This document shows positions 52,821-61,843 of a stretch of 64,000 nt of DNA, in pieces. Positions within the stretch are counted from its first letter, which is position 1. Each line of letters starts with the position of its first letter. The position numbers were made by a program, and so were the translations under genes. This stretch comes from CAZYFH01 sp965249175. Lineage in GTDB: Bacteria > Acidobacteriota > Vicinamibacteria > Vicinamibacterales > UBA8438. The stretch is from contig OZ252227.1 in the NCBI GenBank assembly GCA_965249175.1, positions 2,976,001-3,040,000 on the forward strand. The letters are read 5' to 3'. Under the pieces are notes generated by a model. The model did no database searches, was not told the origin of the DNA, and was given only the letters and a program-made list of their open reading frames with translations.

Positions 52821-53078
52821 ATGAGCGGTCCGGAACGCAGGCGCAGCGAACGTAGCACGGTGACGTTTCCCGTCTCGGTGACCACCGATGCCACGCACCT
52901 CGATGGCGAGCTCATGAATACCAGCGACCACGGCAGCCTCCTGCATGCGATCGGTCGCATCGGCGTGCGGTTCAGCGTTGAAGGCACCGAGTACCGAGGC
53001 ACGCTCGTGCGGGCTCACCCGCTAGACAACGGCGTGATCGCGTATGCCATCGACGACGTCCGCGAGAGCGACGACTAG
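52821..53078 (+). CDS. PilZ-domain-like protein
   Basis: The 85-residue protein fits a lone PilZ domain: an N-terminal RRRSER (RxxxR c-di-GMP motif) and MNTSDHGSLLHA (close to the D/NxSxxG motif), followed by beta strands VRFSVEGTEYRGTLVRAHPL. PilZ domains bind cyclic di-GMP and act as allosteric adaptors. The motifs are degenerate enough to leave binding uncertain. It is convergent with the PQQ dehydrogenase gene 11 bp away. Confidence 0.65.
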   Translation: MSGPERRRSERSTVTFPVSVTTDATHLDGELMNTSDHGSLLHAIGRIGVRFSVEGTEYRGTLVRAHPLDNGVIAYAIDDVRESDD

Positions 53079-53089
53079 CTACCCTCTTG

Positions 53090-54859
53090 CTACTCCGGAA
53101 GGGCGAAGATGAACAGAATGTTGTTGGCGCTCGGGCGCAGCTCCGGCGTCAGCTCCAGAAAGCGGCCGTAGCCGGTGCTGATCGCCACGTATTGGCGGCC
53201 GTCGACCGCGTAGGTGATCGGGAAGCCGGAGACCGGCGAACCGAGGTTGATCTCCCAGAGGATCTCTCCCGTCCGGTCGTCGAACGCCCGAAACCGTCCG
53301 TTGACGTCGCCGCCGAAGACGAGCCCGCCGCCGGTCGCGGCCAGCGCCATGGTGGCGGCGCGCTGCTGGTAGTTCCAGGCCACCCGCCCGGTCTCGGCCG
53401 AGATCGCCTGCACGCTCCCCACCTGATCGGTCCCCGGCGCGATTTCAGCACGCCAGGCGATGGCATAGAGCCGGCGTGCCTCGTCCTGCTCGTCGGGCGC
53501 GTCCATGGCACGCATCCGCGCGCAGACGTTGCGCAGCGGCATGTACATCGTGTTGGTCAGGGGACTGTACGCGCCGGCCTCCCAGTCCTTCCCGCCACTG
53601 GCGTGCGGACAGGCCAGCACCGTCTGCCCGGCCGAGGTAAAGACCAGTTCCGCGTTCTCGGACACCACCCCCGTCGCACCGTCGATACCGCTGATCACGT
53701 TCTGCACGATGGTCGGGGTGGCCCACAGGAACTCGCCGGTCTCGCGATCCAGGGTGTAGACGACGCCCGTCTTGCCAGGGATGCCGGTCACCACCCGCCG
53801 CTCCTCACCCGGGTTCAGCCGCGGATTGATCCAGCTCACCGCGGACGGGTCCGGCCGTACCGCCGTGTCCACCAGCAGGCGCTCGAACGGGTGGTCGAGA
53901 TCCCAACTGTCGTTCAGGTGCTGGTAATACCAGACGATCTCACCCGTGTCCCCATCCAGAGCCAGCGTCGAGTTGTGGTAGAGGTGCGTTTTGTCGGTGC
54001 CGCCGAGCATGAACTTCGGCGCCGGCGACGTGACCGACGTACCGACGTAGACCAGGTTCAGCGCCGGATCGTAACTGGGCACCATCCACGAACCGACGTG
54101 CGTCCGTTCCTCGAACGGGACGTCGCCCCAGGTCTCGTCACCTGGCTCGCCAGGCGCGGGGATGAGCCGCCGTCGCCACAGCTCTTCACCGGTCGCGGCG
54201 TCGTGCGCGGTGATGACACAGCCGTTCGGCCCCCCTCGCGGGTCGCAGCTTCGCCCGGAGAACACCTTCCCGCCGGCGATGATCGGCCCGGACGTCTGGT
54301 TGGCCGGGTTCACCCGATAATCGAGAATCTCCGTGTCCCAGACGACCTCGCCCGTCTCCGCGTGGAGCGCGAAGATGTGGTCGTCCATGCTGGTGTCGAT
54401 GATTAGCTCGCCGCTGATGGCGATGTTGCGGTTGGTACCGGTGAGGGTGCCGATCATGTAGTCGCCGAGATCGTCGGGGCGGTCCCGCTGGTGCTCCCAG
54501 ATCAGGTCGCCGGTCTCCGCATCGATGGCCTGGATGATGTCGCGCGGGTTCGGCATGAACATCACGCCATCGCGAACCAGCGGCGTTCCCTGCTGGCGGC
54601 CCGGCCGGAGCGCACGTGACCAGACCATCCGCAGATCGCCGACGTTCTGGCGGTTGATCTGATCCAGCGGGCTGTAGCCCCAGCCGTTCAGCGTTCGGCG
54701 CCACATCAGCCAGTCGTCGGGACTCGGGTTCTCCAGCTCCGCGTCGGTGACCGGCCGGATGCGGTCCTCCTGCGCGAGGGCCGGCGGCGCGGCCACGACC
54801 GCGATGGCGGCAAGGACACCGGACGCGATACACCTCAAGCGAACTATTGTGGCGTCCAA
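53090..54859 (-). CDS. PQQ-dependent dehydrogenase (propeller, no haem domain)
   Basis: The 589-residue exported protein begins with a signal peptide ending PPALAQE and then TDAELENPSPDDWLMWRRTL, NGWGYSPLDQINRQNVGDLR, which is the conserved opening of PQQ alcohol dehydrogenases. A Cys pair (SGRSCDPRGGPNGC), the Trp-rich blades (DAETGDLIWE, DRETGEFLWATP, DDRTGEILWEI) and SPVSGFPITYAVDGRQYVAI at the end support a quinoprotein. TTG 54859, with GGGAGG ahead, is the likely start and overlaps the upstream gene by 16 bp. The dihaem cytochrome c at 60420 could be an acceptor, but is not adjacent. Confidence 0.85.
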   Translation of the reverse strand: MDATIVRLRCIASGVLAAIAVVAAPPALAQEDRIRPVTDAELENPSPDDWLMWRRTLNGWGYSPLDQINRQNVGDLRMVWSRALRPGRQQGTPLVRDGVMFMPNPRDIIQAIDAETGDLIWEHQRDRPDDLGDYMIGTLTGTNRNIAISGELIIDTSMDDHIFALHAETGEVVWDTEILDYRVNPANQTSGPIIAGGKVFSGRSCDPRGGPNGCVITAHDAATGEELWRRRLIPAPGEPGDETWGDVPFEERTHVGSWMVPSYDPALNLVYVGTSVTSPAPKFMLGGTDKTHLYHNSTLALDGDTGEIVWYYQHLNDSWDLDHPFERLLVDTAVRPDPSAVSWINPRLNPGEERRVVTGIPGKTGVVYTLDRETGEFLWATPTIVQNVISGIDGATGVVSENAELVFTSAGQTVLACPHASGGKDWEAGAYSPLTNTMYMPLRNVCARMRAMDAPDEQDEARRLYAIAWRAEIAPGTDQVGSVQAISAETGRVAWNYQQRAATMALAATGGGLVFGGDVNGRFRAFDDRTGEILWEINLGSPVSGFPITYAVDGRQYVAISTGYGRFLELTPELRPSANNILFIFALPE

Positions 54860-55341
54860 AAGAAGACCTCCCAATCGCGAACCGGGTTGGGCCCGCCCAC
54901 GGGCGTGTCCATGGGCATGCCGGTCCTGGCCGTCCATTGCTCGAGCAGGGGGATGCGCGCATCACCCAGGACCTCGGTGGCGCGCATCGCATACGTCTCG
55001 TCACCGAAGCGCAACCAGCCGGCGCCGCCCCCGTCCCTCACGCGCTGTGCCCAATACCCTCCGTCCGGGCGGGTAGCCGTGATGACCCCCTCGGGCGTGC
55101 CGACGTACGAAAGATAGACAACGAACGGTGGAAACCCACCCAGCTTCATGATCAGTGGGCCCTCGGCGTCGTTGAGGGGCGTGAAGTCGCTCGGCGCCGG
55201 CGTATCGAGCCCACCGATGACGACACCGGGTGTCCGCGAGAGTCCCTCGTTGCCCAGGTACGGGGCCGTGGACACCCAGCCGGCCAATCCGACCAGGAGC
55301 ACCACGCCAATGGCTATTCCTGCGAACGCCCGCTGTTCCAT
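54844..55341 (-). CDS. membrane-anchored protein, possibly deazaflavin-reductase-like
   Basis: The 165-residue protein has one N-terminal membrane segment (FAGIAIGVVLLVGLAGWV) and a beta-rich domain with YLSYVGTPEGVITATRPDGG, GWLRFGDETYAMRATEVLGD. The order resembles the split-barrel fold of deazaflavin-dependent nitroreductase-family proteins, but no cofactor motif is clear. It overlaps the PQQ dehydrogenase start and so is probably cotranscribed and linked to its function. It is divergent from the acyl-CoA dehydrogenase, 51 bp away. Confidence 0.55.
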   Translation of the reverse strand: MEQRAFAGIAIGVVLLVGLAGWVSTAPYLGNEGLSRTPGVVIGGLDTPAPSDFTPLNDAEGPLIMKLGGFPPFVVYLSYVGTPEGVITATRPDGGYWAQRVRDGGGAGWLRFGDETYAMRATEVLGDARIPLLEQWTARTGMPMDTPVGGPNPVRDWEVFFWTPQ

Positions 55342-55392
55342 CGCATGTCCTCCGGTCGGCGAGTGTACCATTCCCCGCGCGGAGGATCGCAC

Positions 55393-56553
55393 ATGGACTT
55401 CATGTTGACCGAAGAGCAGCGGGCGCTGCAGGCAGCTGCGCGGGAGTTCGCGCGCGGCGAGATGATGACTGTGGCCGAGGCGACGGAGCGGGACGCCGCG
55501 CCGCTCTCACGTGACTGGGTCAAGCGGTATGCCGAGATGGGGTTCCTCGGCGCCAACGTGGCGACCACGTACGGGGGGCTCGGGCTCGGCAATGTGGACG
55601 CCTTCCTGGTGCTCGAGGAGTTCGCCAAGATCTCGTCTGCGGTGGCCTTTCCGATCTTCGAGTCGGTGGCGGGGCCGGTGCACGCGCTGGCGCACTTCGC
55701 GGACGACGCGTTGAAGCAGCAGGTGATTCCCGCCGTCTGCCGGGGCGAGATGATCGTGGCCGTCGCCATGTCCGAGCCGGACGCAGGCACGGCGCTGACC
55801 GACCTGCGGACCCAGGCCGAGGTGCGCGGCGACGGGATCGTGATCAACGGCGCCAAGCGCTGGTGCTCCGGCGGCGGGCACTCGGATGCCTACCTGGTCT
55901 ACTGCCGCCTGGCGGAGACCCCGGGTGCCCGGGGCATCGGCGCGGTCTACGTCGAGAAGGACACCCCAGGTCTGACCTTCGGCGAGCAGGAGCAGCTCAT
56001 GGGGTTTCGGGGCATCCCGGACTCGGATCTCTACTTCGACGAGGTGACCGTGCCGCTCGACCACCTGGTGGTGCCGGCCGGCGGGTTCCCGAAGCTCATG
56101 CAGGCGTTCGACCTCGAGCGGTGTGGCAACGCGACGATGGCGTTGGGCCAGGCGTCCGGTGCCCTGGACGAGGCGCTGGTCTGGGTGCAGGACCGGCACC
56201 AGTTCGGCAAACCGATCGTGGAGTTCCAAGCGGTGCAGTTGAAGCTGGCCGAGATGGCGATGCGGGTCGAGGCCGCGCGGCTGCTCATCTACCGCGCCGC
56301 TCAGGGCGCGGAGGGAGGGCTGCCATCGATTCTCGACTCGAGCATCGCCAAGTGCGTCGCGAACGAGGCGGCGCGCGAGGTGACCAGCGCCGGCGTCCAG
56401 TTGATGGGAGGGTACGGTTACTCGCGCGACTATCCCATGGAGCGCCGGATGCGCGACGCCTGGGGCTGGGGGATCGCCGGCGGCACCATCGACATCCAGA
56501 AAGTCAACATCGCGTCGGCTCTCGTCGGTCGCCGCTTCGACCAGCGCCGGTGA
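55393..56553 (+). CDS. acyl-CoA dehydrogenase
   Basis: The 386-residue flavoprotein shows all family blocks: MDFMLTEEQRALQAAAREFA, GGLGLGNVDAFLVLEEFAKI, IVAVAMSEPDAGTALTDLRT (FAD/substrate loop), INGAKRWCSGGGHSDAYLVY, the helical C-terminus with DRHQFGKPIVEFQAVQLKLA and LMGGYGYSRDYPMERRMRDA. The usual catalytic Glu region reads MRDAWGWGIAGGT, where the family has xYEGT, so the base may lie elsewhere (as in isovaleryl- or long-chain types) or be changed. GGAGGATCGC precedes the start. Confidence 0.9.
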   Translation: MDFMLTEEQRALQAAAREFARGEMMTVAEATERDAAPLSRDWVKRYAEMGFLGANVATTYGGLGLGNVDAFLVLEEFAKISSAVAFPIFESVAGPVHALAHFADDALKQQVIPAVCRGEMIVAVAMSEPDAGTALTDLRTQAEVRGDGIVINGAKRWCSGGGHSDAYLVYCRLAETPGARGIGAVYVEKDTPGLTFGEQEQLMGFRGIPDSDLYFDEVTVPLDHLVVPAGGFPKLMQAFDLERCGNATMALGQASGALDEALVWVQDRHQFGKPIVEFQAVQLKLAEMAMRVEAARLLIYRAAQGAEGGLPSILDSSIAKCVANEAAREVTSAGVQLMGGYGYSRDYPMERRMRDAWGWGIAGGTIDIQKVNIASALVGRRFDQRR

Positions 56554-56586
56554 GCGCCCTGCCGGCAGGCCAGACGATGGTCCCTG

Positions 56587-57594
56587 CTAGCGACCTGCCG
56601 TAGGGGCCGTTCCGCCTTTGACCGGGTTCGTCCCTGTCCCCGGCTCATTTTGGAGGGAGAGGCCCAGAGAGGCCAGTAACGCTTCGACGTTGGACAGATC
56701 TGCCGGCAGCACGACCTTTGTCTTCGGGTCCGCCAGGTGACCAAGGTTGCGAAGATACTGCTGACTGATACGCAGCCGCACCGCGTCCTCTCCCCCCTCG
56801 CCAGAGATGGCCGCGGCCAGCGTCTCGATCGACTTCGCCGTCGCATCCCCGATGGTCTCAATCGCCCGAGCCCGCCCCTCCGCCTCATTGATCCGCCGCT
56901 GCATCTCCCCTTCTGACTGGTTGATCGTCTGCATCTTTGCGCCTTCGGATTTGTCGATCTGGCTCTGTCTACGTCCTTCGGATTGGGAGATCAGCGCCCG
57001 GCGTTCCCGCTCCGCCGACATTTGCTTCTCCATCGAGTCTTTCACCGACTGGGGCGGCACGATGTTCTTGACCTCGAAGCGCTTCACGCTCAACCCCCAT
57101 TGGTTCTCCACCTCCTGCAGGACTTTCACGACTCGACTGTTGATCTCATCCCGCTCCTCGAACGTCCGATCGAGCTCCAGGAGACCTATCACCGCGCGTG
57201 TTGTGGTCTGGGCCAATTGGATCGCGGCATACTGGTAATCCGTGACGCCATAGCTGGCGTTGACGGCGTCCGTCACCTGCATGTAAAGCACCCCGTCCAC
57301 CTCGACTTGGACGTTGTCTCTCGTGAAGCACTCCTGAGGCGGAACATCCACCGCCTCTTCCTTCAGCGACTGCACGAACGCGACGGTCTCGATGAACGGC
57401 ACGAGGAGGTGGAAGCCTGGCTGCAGGGTCTTGTCGTACCGCCCCAATCGCTCAACGATGAAGGCGCTCTGCGTGGGAACGATGCGTATCGAGCCCGCCA
57501 GCTTGATGATGACGACGACGAAGATGACACCCCACACGACGAGATTGAAGATTGCCACTGTCGTAACCCCGCTTACCTGGTCGGCACGATTCAC
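56587..57594 (-). CDS. SPFH/band-7 protein, second of a pair
   Basis: The 335-residue protein has one N-terminal membrane segment (VVWGVIFVVVIIKLAGSI), the SPFH domain (IVPTQSAFIVERLGRYDKTL, QPGFHLLVPFIETVAFVQSL, QVEVDGVLYMQVTDAVNASY) and a long Glu/Arg-rich coiled coil (about 190-270). This is the paraslipin/QmcA-like form, which scaffolds membrane domains. GTG 57594 overlaps the stop of the upstream paralogue by four bases, so the two are coupled. Confidence 0.9.
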   Translation of the reverse strand: MNRADQVSGVTTVAIFNLVVWGVIFVVVIIKLAGSIRIVPTQSAFIVERLGRYDKTLQPGFHLLVPFIETVAFVQSLKEEAVDVPPQECFTRDNVQVEVDGVLYMQVTDAVNASYGVTDYQYAAIQLAQTTTRAVIGLLELDRTFEERDEINSRVVKVLQEVENQWGLSVKRFEVKNIVPPQSVKDSMEKQMSAERERRALISQSEGRRQSQIDKSEGAKMQTINQSEGEMQRRINEAEGRARAIETIGDATAKSIETLAAAISGEGGEDAVRLRISQQYLRNLGHLADPKTKVVLPADLSNVEALLASLGLSLQNEPGTGTNPVKGGTAPTAGR

Positions 57595-58547
57595 GGAACG
57601 TTCGACGGGGCAGTCACGTCGTGCCGGGCTGGTAGCTTTTGGGCCACCTCGGCCATGCCCTCGAAGAACCCTTGCAGCGTTGCCAGTTGCGCTGGAACCA
57701 CGGACACGTCGGATGCGTGCAGGATCTTGCCGAATTCGTCGATGAACTGCTCCAGGACCTGCATCTTCACCGCCAAGGCACCTCCGGGTCGGCGAACGGC
57801 GGTGGCGACGGCGGCAATCGCCGTAGCCGAGGCCGCGGCCAGCAGGGCAATCTCATCCGACCGCCCCTTCGCCTCGTTGATCCGGCGCTGCCGGTCGCCC
57901 TCGGACACGTTGATGGCTTCCTGCCGTTCGCCTTCCGACACGTTGATCCTGGACTCCTTGTCGGCCACAGCGAGGGTAATCTGGGCGCGCTTCTGTCTCT
58001 CGGCTTCCATCTGCTTCTCGAGCGTTTCCAGCACCTTCGGCGATGGGGTGATGTTCTTGATCTCGTAGCGCAACATCTTGATGCCCCAGGGATCGGACGC
58101 GGTGTCGATCTCCTTGACGATGCTCTTGTTGATGTCCTCCCGTTCGGAGAACGTCTGCTCCAATGTCAACTTGCCTATTTCAGAACGCATCGTTGTCTGG
58201 GCCAGATTGATGGAGGCCCTTCGGTAAGACGCGATCCCGTAGCTGGCCTTGTAGGAATCGACGACCTTCAAGAAGATGAGACCATCCACGTCGACCTGGA
58301 TGTTGTCCTTGGTAATGCAGCTTTGCGGCGGTATGTCGATGACCTGCTCGCGTCGCTCCTGACGATAGGCGACCCGGTCGATAAACGGGATCAGCAGGTA
58401 GAATCCCGCTGGCAGGATGGCCTTGAACTTTCCGAGCCGTTCCAGCACCACCTCTTCCCGGGTGGGCACGATCAGCAGCGTGTTCCACAACACGAGGATC
58501 GCCCCAAGGACGAGCACCGTCATGATCGTGGCTACTACCTCGCCCAT
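57591..58547 (-). CDS. SPFH/band-7 protein, first of a pair
   Basis: The 318-residue protein has an N-terminal membrane helix (IMTVLVLGAILVLWNTLLIV) and an SPFH domain (REEVVLERLGKFKAILPAGF, NIQVDVDGLIFLKVVDSYKA, TTMRSEIGKLTLEQTFSERE), then a coiled coil with repeated INVSEGERQ-like units. It lies 15 bp after the NfeD gene and before a second SPFH gene. NfeD proteins and SPFH proteins form membrane complexes; two different SPFH partners suggest a hetero-oligomer. Confidence 0.9.
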   Translation of the reverse strand: MGEVVATIMTVLVLGAILVLWNTLLIVPTREEVVLERLGKFKAILPAGFYLLIPFIDRVAYRQERREQVIDIPPQSCITKDNIQVDVDGLIFLKVVDSYKASYGIASYRRASINLAQTTMRSEIGKLTLEQTFSEREDINKSIVKEIDTASDPWGIKMLRYEIKNITPSPKVLETLEKQMEAERQKRAQITLAVADKESRINVSEGERQEAINVSEGDRQRRINEAKGRSDEIALLAAASATAIAAVATAVRRPGGALAVKMQVLEQFIDEFGKILHASDVSVVPAQLATLQGFFEGMAEVAQKLPARHDVTAPSNVP

Positions 58548-58562
58548 ACTCGCCCTCCCATG

Positions 58563-59060
58563 TCAGGCTGGATCAGCGGAGCGGCGCCCGCCGTCAGCGG
58601 CGTCAGCCGCGTCGCACGGCCGGACTCTCCACCCGAGACTCTCGCGATAGAGGATCGTGACCTTGGCGCCGGGTAGGATCTCTGCCGAGTCGGACGTCGC
58701 CGGCCAGGTGGTCCCTTGAAACGAGATCCGTCCGTCCGTGTGTTCAGGCGACACCGTCTCGACCACCTCGGCCACCGAGCCGAACGAATCAACATCCTCC
58801 TCAAGCGCCGTGAAGCTCGTTTCGGAGGGCACCAGACGTTGCAGCGTTGACCGCACGAGGACGAGCAACGCCAACGACGACGCGAACCAGGCAACGAACG
58901 AGTAGACGAGACTGTCGATCAGGCCCAGCCAGCGCAAGAGGGCAACTAGCATGGCACCGACGCCTAGGAACACCGCGACCAGGCCCGGCAGAAACAGCTC
59001 GCTCGCGACGAGGAGAATGCCCGCGAGCAGCCACAGCCAGGTCATCGTGTCTGGCGACAT
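58563..59060 (-). CDS. NfeD-family membrane protein
   Basis: The 165-residue protein has three or four hydrophobic helices (WLWLLAGILLVASELFLPGL, VAVFLGVGAMLVALLRWLGL, SFVAWFASSLALLVLVRSTL) and a C-terminal OB-fold-like domain (FGSVAEVVETVSPEHTDGRI, SFQGTTWPATSDSAEILPGA, VTILYRESLGWRVRP). This is the short NfeD form without the protease domain, found upstream of SPFH genes. It starts the operon; the gap 59061-59346 upstream shows no gene and should hold its promoter. Confidence 0.9.
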   Translation of the reverse strand: MSPDTMTWLWLLAGILLVASELFLPGLVAVFLGVGAMLVALLRWLGLIDSLVYSFVAWFASSLALLVLVRSTLQRLVPSETSFTALEEDVDSFGSVAEVVETVSPEHTDGRISFQGTTWPATSDSAEILPGAKVTILYRESLGWRVRPCDAADAADGGRRSADPA

Positions 59061-59346
59061 GTGGTCTCACCTGAAACCGAGGTCTCCGTTTTGGCTGATC
59101 GGATACGGCCTCTTATACACCCACTCCCTCTCCGCACGGCGAGGATTCTTCATCGTGCGTTGGTCCGCGTTCCGCGCTCTGAATCGGAGAACAATGAGAA
59201 ACTACGATCGACCTCGTGTCCTCGGTCTCGTCGATTTGAGAAAGTGAGTCGTCACGATGTTTGTCGCATCTGTTCGTGTTCGCGTTGCCGGAACGCGACT
59301 GAGGAGGACCCGCGAGCGGCCAGAGGCGCTCGCCTGACGTAGACAT

Positions 59347-60399
59347 ATGCAGAGAATCCTGAAAGCGGCGCTCCTGGCGGCTGGCCTCGCCAGCCTTGCG
59401 TGCGCGAACGAGGCTGCCACCGCGCTCACGCAGGAACCGGAGATCCCCCTCCGCGGTGGAACGCTCGAGTTCGACTTTCCGGCGTTACACATCGGCATCG
59501 CCGAGTACCCCGAGGGTCCGACCGGTACCACGGTCTTCTACTTTCCGGACAAGGCAAAAATCGCGGTCGACGCGCGTGGCGGCGCCCCCGGTACCATGAA
59601 TACCGACTACCTCCGCCTGGGCTACGACAGCAAGGTGATGGATGCCGTCGTCTTCGCCGGAGGCTCCTGGTACGGACTGTCGGCTGGCACCGGTGTGGCC
59701 GAGGGCATCAAAGAGATGCGCTCGAACGCCGGCGCGTGGGAGGGCATCGCCGGCGTCGTGAGCGGGATCATCTTCGACCTGGGTGAGCGGCGCGACAACA
59801 CGATCACGCCCGATGCCGCGCTGGGCAAGGCTGCGCTGAAAGCGGCGCGCCCGGGTGGTTTTCCACTTGGCGCACAGGGCGCCGGGCGGATGGCGATGCA
59901 GGGTGCCTACTTTGCGCGTCGGGGAGACTGGCCCGGCTGGCCTCGTTCCGGTCAGGGCGGGGCGTTCCGCCAAATCGGCGACACCAAGATAGCCGTTTTC
60001 ACCGTCGTCAATGCGATGGGCACGATCGTGGACCGGCAGGGTCGCGTGGTCCGCTGCGGGGACAACGGGCGTACCCGAGACTGCGGCAGAATTTCTGATC
60101 TGCTCGCGAGCGGCTCCCCACGCGCGCGCGCGACGCCGCCCGGAGCGAGCGAAAACACGACCATCAGCCTCGTGGTCACGAACCAGAAGCTCGCCTTCGC
60201 TGACCTCGAGCGCCTCGCCATCCATGTCCACACCTCGATGGCGCGGGCGATTCAGCCGTTCGCCACCGAAAGCGACGGCGATGTGCTGTACGCCGCGACG
60301 ACCGACGAGATCGAGAACGCTGATGTAAGCCTTCTCGACCTCGGCGTCATCGCGGCGGAAGTCGCCTGGGACGCGGTGCTGGCGAGCGTCCCTCAGTAG
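59347..60399 (+). CDS. exported P1-family (S58, DmpA-like) peptidase
   Basis: The 350-residue protein has a signal or lipoprotein start (MQRILKAALLAAGLASLACA) and the S58 fold: LHIGIAEYPEGPTGTTVFYF, VDARGGAPGTMNTDYLRLGY, VVFAGGSWYGLSAGTGVAEG, and ENTTISLVVTNQKLAFADLE around the expected self-cleavage and nucleophile region. S58 enzymes are aminopeptidases or hydrolases of small peptides made active by autocleavage. The exact nucleophile (Thr or Ser in ENTTIS) is inferred, not certain. Confidence 0.85.
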   Translation: MQRILKAALLAAGLASLACANEAATALTQEPEIPLRGGTLEFDFPALHIGIAEYPEGPTGTTVFYFPDKAKIAVDARGGAPGTMNTDYLRLGYDSKVMDAVVFAGGSWYGLSAGTGVAEGIKEMRSNAGAWEGIAGVVSGIIFDLGERRDNTITPDAALGKAALKAARPGGFPLGAQGAGRMAMQGAYFARRGDWPGWPRSGQGGAFRQIGDTKIAVFTVVNAMGTIVDRQGRVVRCGDNGRTRDCGRISDLLASGSPRARATPPGASENTTISLVVTNQKLAFADLERLAIHVHTSMARAIQPFATESDGDVLYAATTDEIENADVSLLDLGVIAAEVAWDAVLASVPQ

Positions 60400-60419
60400 A
60401 TTGGATCACGCGTCGGGCA

Positions 60420-61160
60420 CTACTGCGGCCGCGGCCCTATCACGACCCGCGCAAGGCTCCGCGGGTCGGGCTGCAGCTCGTCATCTCCCGCCGGCATCCC
60501 GCCGACGGAAAGCATGTAGCCGATGACATCGACGTTCTCCTGATCCGCCAGAGAGCTCGGGTTGTCTTCCGGCATGGTCGCTTGCGTGTACTCGAACAGG
60601 GTGGCGAGCGACCTCCCCTCCCAGACGCGGACGAACCGCGCCCGCGCCAAAGACGGGGTTGACCGCATATCCGGGTCGTCGGGAGCGCCATTCAGCCTGC
60701 GGCCGTGGCAGAGAGCGCACGCGCCCATATACACCGCCTGTCCGCGGGTCGCCTGTGCCTCAGTGAAGACGCCGTCCCATACGGATGCCATCGGGCCGGC
60801 CGCCCCCAGGCCCTCCAGCAGCGCCGTCACGTCTTCTGTGGTCACACCTCCGAAGTCATTCGCCCACGCGTTGCGGATGTAGGTCGCCAGCGAAGAGATT
60901 TCCTCCGCCGTCAGGGCCGGGAACGGAGGCATGCGCCTCGTGCCCGCCTTGATACTCCGGACGATCCGCGCCGGGTCGCCGAGCTGGTCATTGGCGCTCA
61001 GAGCCGGGAACGTTGGCGGGTCGCCGACACCCGAGTCCTGGTGGCAGAGCGCGCAGTGCTGCTCATAGAGTTGCTTCCCTTGCTCGAGTCTCTGCTGCGC
61101 GACGGCGGTCGAAGCGATGACGCACGCGAGACCACACGCACCGACCGCGAGCTTCAACAT
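60420..61160 (-). CDS. periplasmic dihaem cytochrome c
   Basis: The 246-residue protein has a signal peptide and two c-type haem sites, CALCH at 36-40 and CALCH at 148-152, each followed by a Met-containing loop (RRMPPFPALTAEEISSLATY and TMPEDNPSSLADQENVDVIG). It is two fused class I domains, of the kind that accept electrons from PQQ or flavin dehydrogenases. ATG 61160 is chosen because GGGAGAGG precedes it. The neighbouring flavoprotein gene (61844) on the same strand, upstream in the likely operon, is a possible donor. Confidence 0.9.
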   Translation of the reverse strand: MLKLAVGACGLACVIASTAVAQQRLEQGKQLYEQHCALCHQDSGVGDPPTFPALSANDQLGDPARIVRSIKAGTRRMPPFPALTAEEISSLATYIRNAWANDFGGVTTEDVTALLEGLGAAGPMASVWDGVFTEAQATRGQAVYMGACALCHGRRLNGAPDDPDMRSTPSLARARFVRVWEGRSLATLFEYTQATMPEDNPSSLADQENVDVIGYMLSVGGMPAGDDELQPDPRSLARVVIGPRPQ

Positions 61161-61194
61161 CGGTGCCTCTCCCATCTCTTGGTGAGGTCAGGAA

Positions 61195-61830
61195 TCAGAA
61201 CCAGATGTCAGCGTCGGAGAGCTCTCGGTCGACAGCAAGTTCCGCCCGAACGGTGACGTCCGCCTTGACGTCACAGACGCTGCGGAACGGGACATACTTC
61301 TTTCCGGAGACAAAGAGTCTGTACTCCCCTTCTGGAACCCTCAGCTTCGCTATCCCACGCTCGTCAGTGGAGGCCTTGTAGGGGTGAGCCACGACTTTGG
61401 CCCCTTCGACGGGCGTGTGACTCTCCAGGTCTACGGCGACGACCGTCAAGAGACACACGGGGGCGGGAACGGCTCTCACGCCAAAGCGGCCGACGCCGGC
61501 TGCGTGCGGAACGTCCAGCTCGTTCGCCGGACCCCTGACTTCCCATGTATACAGCCCCGCCGTGTCCGGAGCGTGGAGCTCCACTTGCGCATGGTGGAGC
61601 CCGGCTGTGTGGGGCCATGGCTCGCTGCTGGTTGTGGCCGACGCCCGTTTTTCGCCGTCGTGGTCACGCACCTCGACCGTCCAACCGTCGGGTCGGCACG
61701 CGGACGAGCATGTGACCCCCACCTTCACGGTGAATGTCTCGCCGCATTCGATGGTCGCCGGCACGTTCCACACGACAATCCGCGTACCGTGCGGTTGGAG
61801 CTCGCCCGTCAGTGCGTCATCTTCAGCCAT
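61195..61830 (-). CDS. beta-sandwich protein with carboxypeptidase-regulatory-like domain
   Basis: The 211-residue protein has two beta-sandwich parts: an Ig-like first half (VVWNVPATIECGETFTVKVG, GLHHAQVELHAPDTAGLYTW) and a second half of the carboxypeptidase-regulatory/PEGA kind (VVAVDLESHTPVEGAKVVAH, STDERGIAKLRVPEGEYRLF). There is no signal peptide from ATG 61830, so location is open. It lies between the flavoprotein and the cytochrome on the same strand with short gaps, and may help them assemble. Confidence 0.65.
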   Translation of the reverse strand: MAEDDALTGELQPHGTRIVVWNVPATIECGETFTVKVGVTCSSACRPDGWTVEVRDHDGEKRASATTSSEPWPHTAGLHHAQVELHAPDTAGLYTWEVRGPANELDVPHAAGVGRFGVRAVPAPVCLLTVVAVDLESHTPVEGAKVVAHPYKASTDERGIAKLRVPEGEYRLFVSGKKYVPFRSVCDVKADVTVRAELAVDRELSDADIWF

Positions 61831-61843
61831 ATCTCGGTGAGGA

